Assembly (NCBI GenBank): GCA_037903475.1
Contig: JBAJFG010000077.1
Span: forward strand, 62,001 to 126,000
Direction of reading: 5' to 3'
Length of the DNA stretch: 64,000 bases
DNA from: Ancylostoma caninum
Lineage: Eukaryota > Nematoda > Chromadorea > Rhabditida > Ancylostomatidae
Below, piece after piece: positions 27,101 to 39,310 of the stretch; position 1 is the stretch's first letter; every line of letters begins with the position of its first letter. The notes below the pieces were generated by a model. The model had not been told where the DNA came from, did no database searches, and saw nothing but the letters and a program-made list of their open reading frames with translations. The position numbers and the translations under genes are program-made.

Positions 27101-30100
27101 CATCAAATGTCCCCGGTCAGTCATTACAAAGAGCGGACGGCATTTAAAACTCTGCCTAATTCCGAATGGAAGATGGATGGATGTGGAATTCCAAAACAGC
27201 TCGCTAAAACTCGACCAATTCACCCATTTTAATACTTTAGTAATACCAAGCCAGATATATAAATGACCTAAACAGATCCTTCAAGACACCGTCTCACCTC
27301 GAAATTGTTTCTAAGACCCTTGTATGAAAAGAGTCTCTGGATACTCTAGATAAGAATACTTCCCTGCTGGGCATATATAGAAGCACGTGATCACAATGGT
27401 GTACGGGATTACAAGCAAAATTACTGAAAAAAATTCTCCTTAAGCCGCAGCATTTGGGGAGATTGTGGATGGAGCTATCGCGGGACTACGTACAGGAATT
27501 CCGCTTCATATACTTCCCTGCTGGGCATATATGGAGCCTCTACGCAATATTCTACGGTATTAGGAGTTGGATGCTGAGGAACATTCACGGAGAATACGAA
27601 TTTCCTCAGAAGGTTCGCTCCAGGGAGTGCATTATTCAAAAACCTTGCCTCCCCCCAACGCACCATGACCAATAATCGGGGCTCATAAAGGGGGGGGGGG
27701 TTTCGTAGAGTTTTGAAAGGAATCACATGTACCATTGCGATTAGCAGATCCTGTAAATTCGTGTGAAAATCTTTAAAAAAATGATTCTGAGGTTAGACGG
27801 TGCCTTTGAGTGATGCAGTTGACTCCAATCACAGGATACGTGCAAGTCTATTTTAGGTAGGCTTGAAGCAGTGGCGGAAGCAAATGGGGAAAAGCGAAAA
27901 CTAGAGCCTCCGAAATGGCCGAACTTCCAACAATATGATACAATCATCCGGTTTCGAATTTGATATTTAATAGTGAAAATAAAAATTTGAAAATAATAAT
28001 GGAAATAAAGGATCAAAAAGAGGCTAATACAAATTTTTTGTCGATTTTATAGGGGCATCTCGCAATAACAGACCCTGTGAGCATCTCTTGAATAAGCTTT
28101 TCGTCAACTGGCCCTTCCTTCTTGGAAATGTACACAAGCAAATCCTGCCACATGTCTGCCTTTCTAAAACAGTGGTGTCTCAAAGGAAAAAGAAGAACGA
28201 TATCCAGCACTTATATTTGAATGATCTGAAAAAAAAACTCAACTCTCTGTCTTGCACAAGGCAACAGCTTCACTAATTTTGTCATTCTTCAAATAGTACT
28301 GTAACAGTTCCTTTGTCCTAGAACAACAAACCTTCAGAAGAATCGAGAACAAACAGGCTACTGCTTACCGGCCAGTTTTTTCCAGGACGTATTCCACTAC
28401 GGGAAAGCAATGGAAAACTCGTGCGAGATGGAGAGCTTCACTCATGTTCTCCTCTTCAATGAAAGGAATCAGCAAATCCGCACACTTCGTCTCTTCCTGA
28501 TATTGATGAGGGAAATTTAAATCATATGTATAATAGCTACAGTACAGAATCGCAGCGGACTCACAATATTGCCTTCGGCGTATTCTCGCAGCCGCAGTTC
28601 CAGAACTGTAGCAAGAAGGATGGAGCGCGATGACCCAGACACCTATTAAGAAAAAAATTTGGCTGAAATATGTAGCAGTAAGTTAATGCCATTTACACAA
28701 CAACAAAGCCTTCAGCAAGAAATTACAAGGCATAAAAAACCGCTGCCGAGCAGATATGAGGACCAAATTTTTACATATGTTTGCTCAAAGAGTGTGCTTT
28801 GAAGGCTACCAATCAGATTTCAAGCAAACTTCCAGATTTTCCTATGTAGGCTTCAAGCACGGCATAACCTCAAGCCCGCACCACCATTAGGTCAACGTTA
28901 TCCTACTGTTATCACATGACCTCAGCGAGAAGTCCTATACACGTGGTAACCAGCGCGTAGACTGAGTCTTGTTAAAAAGTATTAGGTTGAGAAACAAGCA
29001 ATGAATTAATATTTTCGTAACTTTTTATCCCTGTTGCTGACGTCTCAGCTAGGCATGGCATGATGTTTTGTAAGATTTCTTCCACTTTTTTTCCTCCACC
29101 TAATATTTGAAAAGTGAGAAAAAATTGGAAGTGATGAATTTCTCGCCAGCACAATACCACAAAGGGGCGCAGATATAGTAGACCCGCTGAAGTTCCTTGT
29201 ATTTTAACGCTGCCACCAAATCGTACCTTTCTGAGGGCAAATTCGATGAAAGAGGCGCTTTTCGTGAAGTCGTTGATGAAAACCTTCAAAAGCTGTGCCG
29301 GATCAATACCTAATTGGATAATTAAGAACGTGGTATGGGTTTGATACACGATATCAAAAAAAGCTCACTTCCAGGCGAATTTTCAATGAGATGCTGCAGC
29401 AACTCCATCACTTCGTCAGGGCATGCTTCAAAAAGCAGTCGTCCATACTTTTCAATGTATTGGCATGCCTGCAAGTTTAAGAATTTGACTCAGAGGCCAA
29501 ATGGCATCAGTAAAGTTGACCTTGCCTCATCTGGTGGACGTTTTCCAATGTACTTAATGGCGGTCGTGTACCGGCCAAGATCCTCAACCATCATAGACAG
29601 CACATGATCGTGCATGTTCAACTTCACTGCGAGGATGCTTGCATCTTCAGACATCTTCAAGGAGCGTAGCACCTAACAATGAAGTTCGAAATTAATGTCT
29701 TCGTGTCCATATGGCGCATCCATACAATGCAAAGTGCATCAGTTTTTATTTCTAGATTTCATTTCCTTCTCCTAACCTATTCGCACTGCATTCCCTAAAC
29801 TCTCTATTCTCTAATAAGATCGCCGTCACGATGATACGATAATACGTCGCTTTCCCCGCCTTTTTTCCTAGTTAAATAATGACTAATGACTTTTTGATCA
29901 TGTGTATCGCAATCATTGTTCACAGATGTAGCATATCGTCACTGCTCATTTACGATGTAATAGGAACAAGGTCATTAGTTGTTGACTTCCGCAATCCAGT
30001 CTCCCATTATCGGCAAAATCGAAACTGACTCTTACGTACTCATCGAAAACGTCATGCTAACATGAAATTACTCTGCACATTACAGTGAAATCACTTTCAG

Positions 30101-33100
30101 TATAATGGAACCGATTTCAATTCACGTCACTGTAATATGCCTCTCGATTCATTTAAAATTGAAATCTGCAGTCAAAGTTTTTGCTAACGTTTTCAGAATG
30201 AAATGATTAATAAGAGAGAGCGAAACGAACTCGAAAATATTGCCCTGTATGTGTAAATATATGGCTATTTAAAGGAACCGTCCCATATCAGGATCGTTTT
30301 GGAGATTTTCGCGTGAAAAAAATCTCCAGTAGCTGCTGATCACAGTGGTATATGTGATTCCATGGACAACTGTCGAGAAAACCCGTCTCCTGGTATATGT
30401 GATTCCATGGACAACTGTCGAGAAAACCCGTCTCCGACAACTGTCGAGAAAACCCGTCTCCAAGCCCCAATTGTTGGAGAGCTTATGGGCGGAGCGAGTG
30501 CGAAATTACAGGATTTTTACTACATGCATTCCTGCGCTTATCATACGTGGAACACAGTTCCTATTCTGATAGGGAATGGAGAAGGAATTCCCACAAGAAC
30601 AACGAATTTCCCCAAAAGGTGCGTTCCCGGGAATTATTCAAACAGTGCCTTGGCCCCGTCCCTTGGCTCTGCCCACAGGCTCCTCAAGAATTGGCTTGAA
30701 AACGAGATCTTTCGGTAGTTTTGCACAGCCATTTTGACCAGTAGTTGCTGGAGATTCTTTTCACGTAATAATCTCAAAAGTGATCCTAAGATGAAACGGT
30801 GCTTTTAAGAAGTAGAGCTCACTTACTAGCTAACTCACCGCTTGTGGTCCAATATTACCTCCAACCTTTCTCAGGTGTTGTTTCATAAAGGCACCATCCT
30901 GCCTCAGAATCGTTTTTGAGATTTTTACATGGAACGAATCTCCATACTGTTGATCACAATGATATACGCGATTCCGCGCAACAAAAAAAACTTTTCGTGA
31001 ACGAATTCTTCGGAAGCTTGGGGGCGGAGCCCTGGGGGAGCGGGACCAAGGCGCGGACACGAGATTCCTTAATAATGTACTCGCGGCAGCTCATCTATGA
31101 AAAGATTAGTACTCCACGTTGGAGTTCCTCATCATCCACCGCTCAAGAGTATAGGAAGAGCGAGTCCAGCTTTGGCTTCGCCCACAAGTTCCCCAAGAGT
31201 TGGTTCGTTGTAGGTCGTTACCCGGGAGAAGTGGGAGGGCACTAGTCGGAGGGCTAGTCCTGTTTCAACAACTTTAACAGTTTGCTCGCTATTTTCGACA
31301 TCATTTTGATATTTTTATTCTGTTTTTGATGCAGTTGTTCTTGTTATTTCCTCTAATTAGTCTATACTGCAGCTATCATGTGTTTTCTACATGGTTGCAA
31401 CGTTATCATGAGCATCTCTGAACGCATATAATGAAGGAATAAATGAAATTAAGTGCTGGTGTTTTGTCACGAAATTTGCATGAGAAGCCTGAGTAATAGC
31501 TCACTTCAAACACGCTCGACATATCCGTCTTTCCATCGACCGCTATCTTCTCCAGAAACTTCAACATTTTCTTCCTCTCCTCAAGCTGGGCGTAACAGTT
31601 TATAAGGATATTCGTGTGATGCAAAGTGTATCGATCAGTGTCGTGCAAAGCCTCCAGATAAACACATAATTGTCGTAGCCTAGACCCATCGAGATACTGA
31701 AACTAGTATAATTCGTTTAATTAGAAACGAAACCCATGAGAAATCCAAATCGACGCACCCTTTTTATAACGTATGAAGGCTCCAACATTCCTATTGTTTC
31801 TTTATACTCGCTGACAGCATTGTTGAAGTCGCCTTTCCTAAAATGAAAAAACAGTACGAATTTTGAGAAAAAATATCGGAAAGATATTCCTCATACCCGT
31901 AAAGATAGTCTCCATATTTGGCATGAATCGATTTCAAGTGTTCCGTACCGTCCCTGCTACCCTTCGCTAGGCTGAAGTGTTGACGTTTGCGGTGAGAAGC
32001 TTACTTCAATTTACTTTGAAAATCCTCATCCAATCGAATTCCTCGGTCAAGAGGCCACCAAAGATGATTAATGCAAAGAAAAAACAAAAAAACTACAAGA
32101 AATCACAACCTTGGCACTAATCATTATCCAACTCGAGAAAATAGCCACACAAGAAATTTTGCAAAGTAAATCGAGAACACTCACATGACGGCCACATCAT
32201 AGAGATTCTTCTTAAAAAGAATATCTAACTTCGCATTGAGATTCTTTTCTGTCAATTCTGACAGAGTTCCATCTTTGCTTAATATCATTAAAGACTGGTC
32301 AACAGTGAATAACCTAAAAAATACAACATTAGCTAATGACATGCTTAATAACATCGTAAAAATGCAACATTAGCTAATGACATGCTTAATAACATCGTAA
32401 GTGGAAGAATTTCTTCGGAAACTGTCGAAAAAAAACTGCGACACCTTAACCTGGTATCTACTAATTCATATAAAGAATACATGACAGAAGAGAGGATATG
32501 CGAGTAACTACTCTTAAGAACAGAATGACGATGATCGGATGTTGGGAAACAACTAGAACCTAAATCTCTGGAACAAACCCTGATAACAATGCACATACCT
32601 ACACAAAGAAGGTAGAGAACAAGAAAATCCTATATACTGTCCTTTGACATTATATACAGTAACCATGGACATGTATTCCGTCTCATCGTTTGACCTGGAA
32701 AAACGTTGCTGCAAAACGGAAGATATTCAGTGGGATAGGTTCTTCAACCAATGACAGACCTCGTCTACCACTCTAACACTATTTTACAGCTAGAGAATGC
32801 GAGAATGCTAGTTTTTTGAAATCACGAGCCAAGACGGACCTACTCTTCCTCCAGCTTATCCGACTGCTGTCAATGGCTTTGCGGTGTTCGCCTTGAATTA
32901 TACCAAACGGTTACCCAACCTACACCCCTTCTCCTTTCCCACAGTGAAAATCACGATTGACCCACTCATTCATTTCAATCGCATATTACGGTTGCTATCT
33001 TTATTCACAGAACAATGTCGTCTTATTGCTAAAATGGATGGTGTCTGCTTCAGAAGAAAGAGTTATGGGGAAGAAGTTGAATGAGTACCAAAGCAAAGAT

Positions 33101-36100
33101 GTAAAATGGGTGAAAATCCTCAGCATGACAAAAAAAAACCCATAATATGTATTTTCTTAGGAACCTCTCATATTTATTACATGTCACGCGCATGCGAGAG
33201 GAAAACATCAAACGAACCATGACCCTTGACAAGTTATAACAATACCCAGCAACATCGGCGGAAGCACAAAGAGGGGGAGGGATTTGTATCAGCTCTTTCT
33301 CAATGGTTTATTTTTATTATAATTCCCTAGATATTTATATTTATATTTTTGTTATAACTTTTTAGTTATTTGTTTTTACTATAATTTTTGAAATACTTTT
33401 TATTATTACTTTTTGAATACATTTTTAGTAATTTTGTTCTTCCATCTGAATCTTCAAAGTGGCGGAGACCCCAGTTTTTTCCATGCCCTCCCTCCCCGCC
33501 CTTGGATAGGCATTTTTGAGTCCACCACCGCCGAACAGTAACTGCAAGAAGAATGAACAATAGGGAAAAAGTGACGTTCGAAAAAATCATGAGCCACAAT
33601 CGAGGAATCGAAAAGAGAGAACTGAACATCATAGATCTAGGCATTTATCCATGATGTTCCCACAAGATCCTAGTCTGGATAAGAACCGTTCTGTTGAGCG
33701 TTAAAAAGCGCTAGTATTGATACAGGTACTTCGATTTGTCCCCGGGAAAGTAATGGTCTGCTGAATTCTGATCTCCTAATTTTCAGACTTCCTTTTGGAA
33801 AATTTTCGGAAGATCCATGGAAACTCCACTGTTCACCCTCAAGTAATCCTCGATGATTTCATAAATAGGTCGCAATGAGGTCTTCATTTCCACATGGCTG
33901 GCAAACGTGCTCTCAACAGTGCTCAACGGTGCGTTAGCCTGTGCATCGACCGTAGAACGAAGATTCAGAGCATACACAGAGGGGACCATGTTTTCGTGGC
34001 TATTTGGAATGACAGTCAAATAGCAAGTATCAAGGTTTTCGGCAAATACTTTAAAGGACCATATATCAAAAACTATTTACCAAATCAGCATCACTTACGG
34101 TATAAGAGCATGTTGCTTTGTGAGAAGCACGAGGTGTTCACCGATTGCGAGGAGCTGAAGTTTTTCATGACTCCGGCCTAGCTGAAGACAGCGACCGCGG
34201 TAGCCATCTGCTTCCGTACATTGATCAGCTTCATAGAAAAACACCATCTGCAGAAACGCATTTTCAAGAAGCAAGCATACTAAAAATCATGTGAACTCAC
34301 ATCACGACTGGCCACTACAAGCGAGCCTGTTCTCTCGTCGAATACCCAGCAGTCCTTAGATGCGCCAGTCGAATCATGTTTAAGCTGGAAAGTTATACAA
34401 TAGTTTTCTTTATTTTTTTTTGCATTTGTGTTGCAATATTACGTTGAATTCGTTCTAATTTACTTTCCTTTTGTTTTTTGAAAGTCACATGAGCTATGTT
34501 TGCGTGATAAATAGTATCACAGAATTGTCACGAAATCGTGGAAATTGCCAGAAAGAAATGAGTGAGCTGACATTTCTAAGTATAAGCCGGATAAAACTTG
34601 AAGACTCATAAAACAGTGTGTAACGGCCACCTTTACAGCAACATAACGAATTAACGAATATTGAAGTTCCTAAAACCCGTAGCGCTAATAAAGATGCTGG
34701 CAAACGACAATTCCTTCGACTAGCAACCCCATTACAGCATTTCATGCACATTCCAGTACTGCCCACGAGTAATAGTGTTCCATTATCATTAATTGTCTAA
34801 CGGATTTGAAATAACTGGAAAAGCGGGTAGGTATGCGACGAAAGACTTCTCTCATAAGAGCAGATAAGAAACATGAGAAAAATGAGAGTTCTGAAGAAAT
34901 CTACAAACAAATACAACATTAGATTTACCTTACCATATTACTGACAGCCTTGTTTTCGATGACGTAGGAGTTGACAGCTTTGGAGGTGACCACAAATACA
35001 ACCAGCCGCTCGCCAGGCAACCTTGCCAATGCTATCCCAGTAACTAGACCATCAAGGGGAGAAGCTTCGCGTATCCGTTGCCATCGAGAAGTTAGATTCT
35101 GAAGAGCCATAGATTCTAGAAAGTTCATATAAAAAGTTGAACTGGTAACACCTTGTCTTTGATAACATCTCCTTGATGCACTAAAACAGAGCCGTCCACA
35201 AAACCAACAGCTATAGAAGACAAAGATGAGTGCACGGCAACTGTACATGCTGCTACAGAGCCATGGCCCGTCGAATGTAGAGAACTCAATCGTACCTAAA
35301 AGTTTGGGCCAATTCAAAAAATAGCCGTCTAAAATGACAGAGAAATGACAATGACAAGGAATTCGCTGTGTAGGTTAGTCCGCTAACCTCACGTTTGAGA
35401 ACTGGGGCATTCTTCTCATGGAGATCACGTTCCCAAATTCTGAGGATTGAATTCGTTCCCTCTTCGTCTTCCTAAAGGGATTACACTATAAAATGATTTG
35501 GCAAAAGCTTTGATGTATATAGAAAACATTGGCCAATGTATCAGGTTGTTGCGAAACTAACTGCCGTTTCGGGATATGCTCAATTCAACTTTTCTCTTCC
35601 GTTGAATTTGAGCAACTTCAGCCCAATTCATGTGAACATCCGGTAGGGCTTTCCATCCTCTTTCGAATCCTGCTTGAATGTTCCGGCTAGCTCGTCCCTG
35701 AGGGTTTTTATGAAGTCGTGAACAAATCATGAGCCGACGCGACATTCGGCTGATTATGGTTGATGACTTCAAACTCGATCACCCTTCGTCGGAGGCATGC
35801 GATATTCCTACGCTTGTTTTGGCGTGGAATCGTCTTCCAAATGAGCAGTGAGGTATTCGATCGCAAATTTTTCTTCCGTCGATTTTGATCCCCAGTGCAA
35901 CCATGGTCGTGACCACAGGTTGTTCCCTGACGATCGAGTGTTGAGAACAGTCGTGGAATCTAAACCAGGTCCAACCAATGGGACGTTGAGGGCAGGGATG
36001 GGGGCCCACTATATTACACTTTCAAAATCTTTGACTTCAATCAACATGGCAGGAAAGGTGCGGAAGTGAACACCCCACGATCTGACATATTACCAGCGTC

Positions 36101-37961
36101 TCACCCGCCGCGACATATTTTCTAACTTGATTTTTCGCCTCAAAGACTACCCATTTCTAGACGGGTAGTAGCCACAGATGGAGCTTGGTTCCTGTGCGAT
36201 AAAGGGAAGCGTATATTTGTATTGGTAGACACTTTCTCCCATCTCTAAGTTTTCCTAAACAGATCTTCACACCAGAAAGGTTGCGTTAGGATTTTAGTGG
36301 TGCTGTAAAGGTGTGCTTCAATGCAGCCTCCTCCAACACAGCCAAACATTGACAGCAGAGAACTAGCATTGTAATTTCGAGCTGACTTCCGCAAATATGC
36401 CATAGATGTAGTCGGCGGTGGTGAATAAAGGTTGCTTCTTCCCTGCTCCAGGGTAACGCTAAGCCTCATATATGAAAACTCATCCGGCAAAAACTGATGC
36501 AGTGAGGCATCGAGGCCCGCACTCATTGACCTTATCCCTCACACTATTACCCTACTGTATGTCCTTTTTAGCAATCCTGCGACAGCAGCAGATTGCTGAT
36601 CTGAAACATGCTGAAACTGCCTTCCAAAGTTTGCGAATTTTTTTGATTTCAGTTTTTCTCGCAGAGGGGGTGCAATCCTCGCCGAATTGCAGGGAAAGAT
36701 CTACCAAATTGAACGGTTGCTAAAATGACGAAAAAAGTTGCGATTGTGCCGAATTACAACATTTTGAACTGGTGTGTCCATTTCCGCAATTAATTTCGCA
36801 ACAACCCAATACAATACAGGAATACCACCTACTGAAATTTTGTCCCCTACCTTTTCTAGACATACGGCTTGAACGTTCTAATTTTGTCAGGCAGTTCGAA
36901 AATTTAGAAGTATTCTATAGTGGTGCAAACAACCCACTGCGCTTACCAGATTTTTTTCTCCTTCAAAAAAAAGTTTCCTTATTTACAGCGAACAATCCAA
37001 TTTTTATTCAGGGAATTTCCATCAAAGAACAAATCTTCTATATAGGATCCATTTGTCAGAGTAAAGGACAATTTGCAGTAGATGCATGTGTTTAACGCGC
37101 GTACGTCTCAATGATAAGTGGTAGGCCCAGGTGTAGCCCTGAAGCGGCTCTGATGCAAGCAAGACACAGACATCTGAGGACTCGCGAGCCTGGATGCATC
37201 ACTGAGATTTGCAAAGGTAAGCTTGTTGGCGCCTATGTTGCCGACGGTCAAATATGCGTGGTGTTCGCACGTCTACCCTGGGTAATCTCAATAATGCATG
37301 CGCTTCACGGATGGCCCACGGTATTTCCAGTGAGGATGTACACTATAGTGCTAACCGGTCTTCGTGGCTAATCCTCCACAAACGCATGCGTAGGAATAAT
37401 GCGCGACTGACGCACGTATCCAGCATAAACTTCCCTGGATCGTGCATAGTTGAAGCCAACCTGTAGGTAACCTCTAAGAAAATTTTCTTTCCTTTCTTTC
37501 TAACCACCCCAAAAGCCCTGTTCAAAGGTGGGTTTTGTGCTCCTTAGTTTGTTATCGTAATTTTCGGCCACCCTTCACATAGTCTAAAATATGTAGCTAT
37601 GTACGTCAGGGAAGAAAAGAGAAAACTTACTCCTATGGAGAAGATATACTTGTCCGCTGCGTGCAGCGCAGTAAGAGATGCTTGGTACGCCCTCCAGTAG
37701 TACTGGTCCAAGTTCTTCCCAAGGCGGAACACTCCTCCTCGCGACTCGCCAAGGTAAGCCGCTTCTCCACCGACACCGCTACACCAGCAATCAACGCAAA
37801 CGTCCTGGAAGAAAAGAAAACTTTCTATTAGTCCCGCACATGTTTTGCAGAGAATATACACATACCTTAAGACCTAAAAACTTCTCATCTGGATTCTCTG
37901 GATCTTGTATCACGTTCTTGTCGAAAAAATTGAAACGACGCCAGCCAAAATCTACTGACAT
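24157..37961 (-). CDS. vps-11: VPS11, core subunit of HOPS/CORVET tethering complexes (about 956 aa, 25 exons)
   Basis: Exons in coding order: 37961-37866, 37804-37631, 35471-35388, 35295-35152, 35098-34934, 34384-34301, 34247-34099, 32694-32599, 32313-32185, 31971-31897, 31837-31759, 31696-31505, 29672-29526, 29468-29369, 29309-29227, 28642-28565, 28496-28369, 28317-28258, 28163-28074, 26922-26799, 26746-26664, 26598-26440, 26076-26019, 25889-25800, 24360-24157. Phases agree throughout, and the length is close to the human protein (941 aa). The start MSVDFGWRRFNFFDK matches the family. A beta-propeller comes first (FVDGSVLVHQGD and others), then an alpha-solenoid (LFKKNLYDVAV, KYGDYLYGKGDFNNAV). 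A RING-H2 at about residue 800 reads KCSACDT, then FLCRHSYHVHC, then CPAC. VPS11 joins membrane-tethering complexes at endosomes and lysosomes. Exon 18/19 borders are the least certain. The last exon adds four NPF motifs. It fits by phase and position but should be confirmed from cDNA. Confidence 0.93.
24430..24655 (-). other. Open frame with one hydrophobic segment inside the last VPS11 intron
   Basis: An apparent acceptor (CTATAG at about 24,656-24,661) is followed by a 74-codon frame. It has a strongly hydrophobic start (LMFVSVFVFSTVSYFCC) and a Cys-containing tail ending in TGA. It resembles an exon of a membrane or secreted protein but has no recognisable family. It may be a remnant, or an exon of a nested gene or alternative transcript. 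Confidence 0.2.
24665..24961. mobile_element. Palindromic foldback MITE in the last VPS11 intron
   Basis: The 297-bp sequence is an imperfect palindrome from end to end. It starts GGTCATCCTGATTCA and closes with the complement, and further matching blocks continue inward (CGGCCATATCAC, CACGCATC, GAGC.GATGCAA). No ORF is present and the target duplication is unclear. Confidence 0.75.
27285..27808. mobile_element. Non-autonomous element, TTAA-type family, in VPS11 intron 19
   Basis: Left end AGACACCGTCTCACCTCG and right end (reversed) AGGCACCGTCTAACCTCAGA match the ends of the copy at 30,273-30,804. Both are followed inward by a GATCACAATGGTGTACG-like word. Flanks TTCA and TTGA look like decayed TTAA. 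It contains an internal direct repeat of CTTCCCTGCTGGGCATATAT (27,359 and 27,513) and a G10 run near 27,692. Confidence 0.65.
30273..30804. mobile_element. Non-autonomous element with TTAA flanks in VPS11 intron 12
   Basis: Ends AGGAACCGTCCCATATCAGG and (reversed) AAGCACCGTTTCATCTTAGG are similar over about 65 bp, including GAGATT and GTGAAAA(G/A)AATCTCC. They are flanked by TTAA on both sides (30,269-30,272 and 30,805-30,808), the target site of piggyBac-type transposons. Three direct copies of ACTGTCGAGAAAACCCGTCT lie inside. There is no transposase. Confidence 0.75.
30876..31250. mobile_element. Truncated copy of the same TTAA-type family
   Basis: The left end (TAAAGGCACCATCCTGCCTC, then GAGATTTTTACATGGAACG and a GATCACAATGATATACG word) matches the family ends at 27,285 and 30,273. 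A clear right end was not found before about 31,250, so the boundary is approximate. Confidence 0.5.
32324..32400. repeat. Direct repeat of 36 bp beside VPS11 exon 9
   Basis: CAACATTAGCTAATGACATG and the following 16 bases occur at 32,324-32,359 and again, identically, at 32,365-32,400. The first copy starts only 11 bases from the exon 9 acceptor, in intron 8. It is a recent local duplication. Confidence 0.9.
33783..34070 (-). other. Unidentified coding-like ORF within VPS11 intron 7
   Basis: About 90 codons are open on minus and end in TGA. The composition looks like real protein (for example SVYALNLRSTVDAQ and RPIYEIIEDYLRVNSG) rather than repeat translation. The frame begins close after the exon 7 donor at 34,098 and is not part of the VPS11 reading frame. 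I do not recognise the family. It could be a gene fragment or an alternative terminal exon. Confidence 0.3.
35541..36809 (+). mobile_element. Full-length but inactive mariner in VPS11 intron 2
   Basis: A 1269-bp element, the normal mariner length, with ends related to TTGGGTTGTTGCGAAATTAA and TA duplications at 35,539-35,540 and 36,810-36,811. The plus strand shows transposase pieces in order. An N-terminal block reads DDFKLDHPSSEAC, then comes VESKPGPTNGTLRAGMGAHY with LTSINMAGKVRK (near 35,960-36,065), then WCCKGVLQCSLLQ at the middle catalytic region. Stops and frameshifts are frequent. It lies antisense to VPS11. Confidence 0.88.
36812..37630. other. Remaining part of VPS11 intron 2
   Basis: No element or gene could be recognised between the mariner and exon 2. 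Short open frames here lack motifs. Confidence 0.35.
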
Positions 37962-38288
37962 CTGCAGGGAACTTTCAAAAAGCAACGCTTTCAAAGTTTT
38001 CCAAACCCAATGATTGCGTCAAACTAGTAAGGTAAAAATAAGAAGTGGAAAATCCGAATTACATCAAAACCCAACAGAAAATCTTCAATTTCTTGTAGAG
38101 CATATAACAACAATAACAACAAAAAGTGAGAGTAACAAAGGGTGATCGCTCCAGGGGCAGCATTAGGTGGATCAAGGAAAGGTAGCAGTGATAACTTACT
38201 GAGCAAATCCTCTCTAATTATCTTGCCTTGATACAAGAAATCGAAATCTGCCACAGTTTATATGCACTACGTATGGTCTATTAGCCTA

Positions 38289-38495
38289 CAGAGGGCGCCT
38301 CATCCGACTTTGTCCGCAATTACGACTTTGCCCGCAAAATGCGTCTGGAGGGATATTTTAGAGAATGGCAGTAGGGAAACATAAGAATGGAAGGAATCAC
38401 ACCATATTCAAATCAAAGGAGTGCAAAAAATAGATCGGTTAGCCGAAAAATGATGAGGTCGTAGTTGCGGACAAAGTCGGATCGGGCGCCCTCTG
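38289..38495. mobile_element. Short MITE upstream of VPS11
   Basis: A 207-bp sequence with inverted ends CAGAGGGCGCC and, after a small difference, ATCCGACTTTGTCCGCAA. It lies about 330 bp before the VPS11 start codon, in its likely promoter region. The words ATGGTCTAT occur just outside both ends. Confidence 0.7.
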
Positions 38496-38653
38496 TGATC
38501 TAATATGGTCTATGTAATTTCAATTCTGTTTCGCAAATTGCGTAGCGTCTTCAGATCGATATCTCGCTTCAGGAATGGACATCATTTTTTTCTTCTATAA
38601 AGTGCCAGGATTGTAAAGCTCGGGTAACAGGCTTGTAACGTACGCCTAACTAA

Positions 38654-38951
38654 AGGGGCTTTCATACATTTGCCGCGGCGGCGCCGCCGCCGCCGCGGCA
38701 AAAGTGAGTGCGCGGCAAAAGTTGCCGCCGAGCGGCATGCCGCGCTTTCACACAAACGTCGCCCAGCGACGAAATACCCCCTCGATCATTCCTTGCCGCT
38801 TGTCGCTGAGCGACGTCGCCGGGCGGCGCCGCGGCAAAAAAGTAAACAAGCTCTTGTCGCGGCGACGTCGCCGCGGCGCCGCCGCCGCGATGTCGCCGGC
38901 CTATGCTTAACCATGAGCGACTGCCGCCGCGGCAAATGTATGAAAGCCACT
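38654..38951. mobile_element. GC-rich Harbinger-like MITE
   Basis: 298 bp with 29-bp inverted ends AGGGGCTTTCATACATTTGC, then CGCGGCGGC, one mismatch, flanked by TAA on both sides (38,651-38,653 and 38,952-38,954). A 3-bp TAA/TTA target is typical of PIF/Harbinger. The body is built from CCG/CGG runs and is itself strongly self-complementary, in sharp contrast to the AT-rich surroundings. The open frames inside are Arg/Ala artefacts. Confidence 0.82.
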
Positions 38952-39310
38952 TAAATGGAATTGACAGGAGATCAAATGATCGCCTGTCTCAATTAAGATT
39001 TCCTATATTCTTTGCTGTTTTTTTTAAGCGAATCTCTCTTTAACACCTAAAATTCTATGATAAATGTTTGCTGCAACTAGCATCTGAATACATTGCTGAT
39101 AGTGTGATAAATACTCCTTGAGAAGGCGGCATTAGATGTGCAAACAAAATTTGAGCTTGTATACATCTGTTTTTGCGTAGGATGCTTTCCTAGCCCTTCC
39201 ACCTATTTCCCTAGCAAATACTTCTATGTGACTTGTAGGATTTGTGCCCCGCTGGTTATCTTTCCACCTAGTGCCACGACCCCAACTCCATACAGTGCAC
39301 CTTAGTTTAT

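Noticed and set aside
38670..38954. 94- and 68-codon Arg/Ala-rich frames
   Set aside because: They lie within the GC-rich MITE and reflect CCG/CGG runs.
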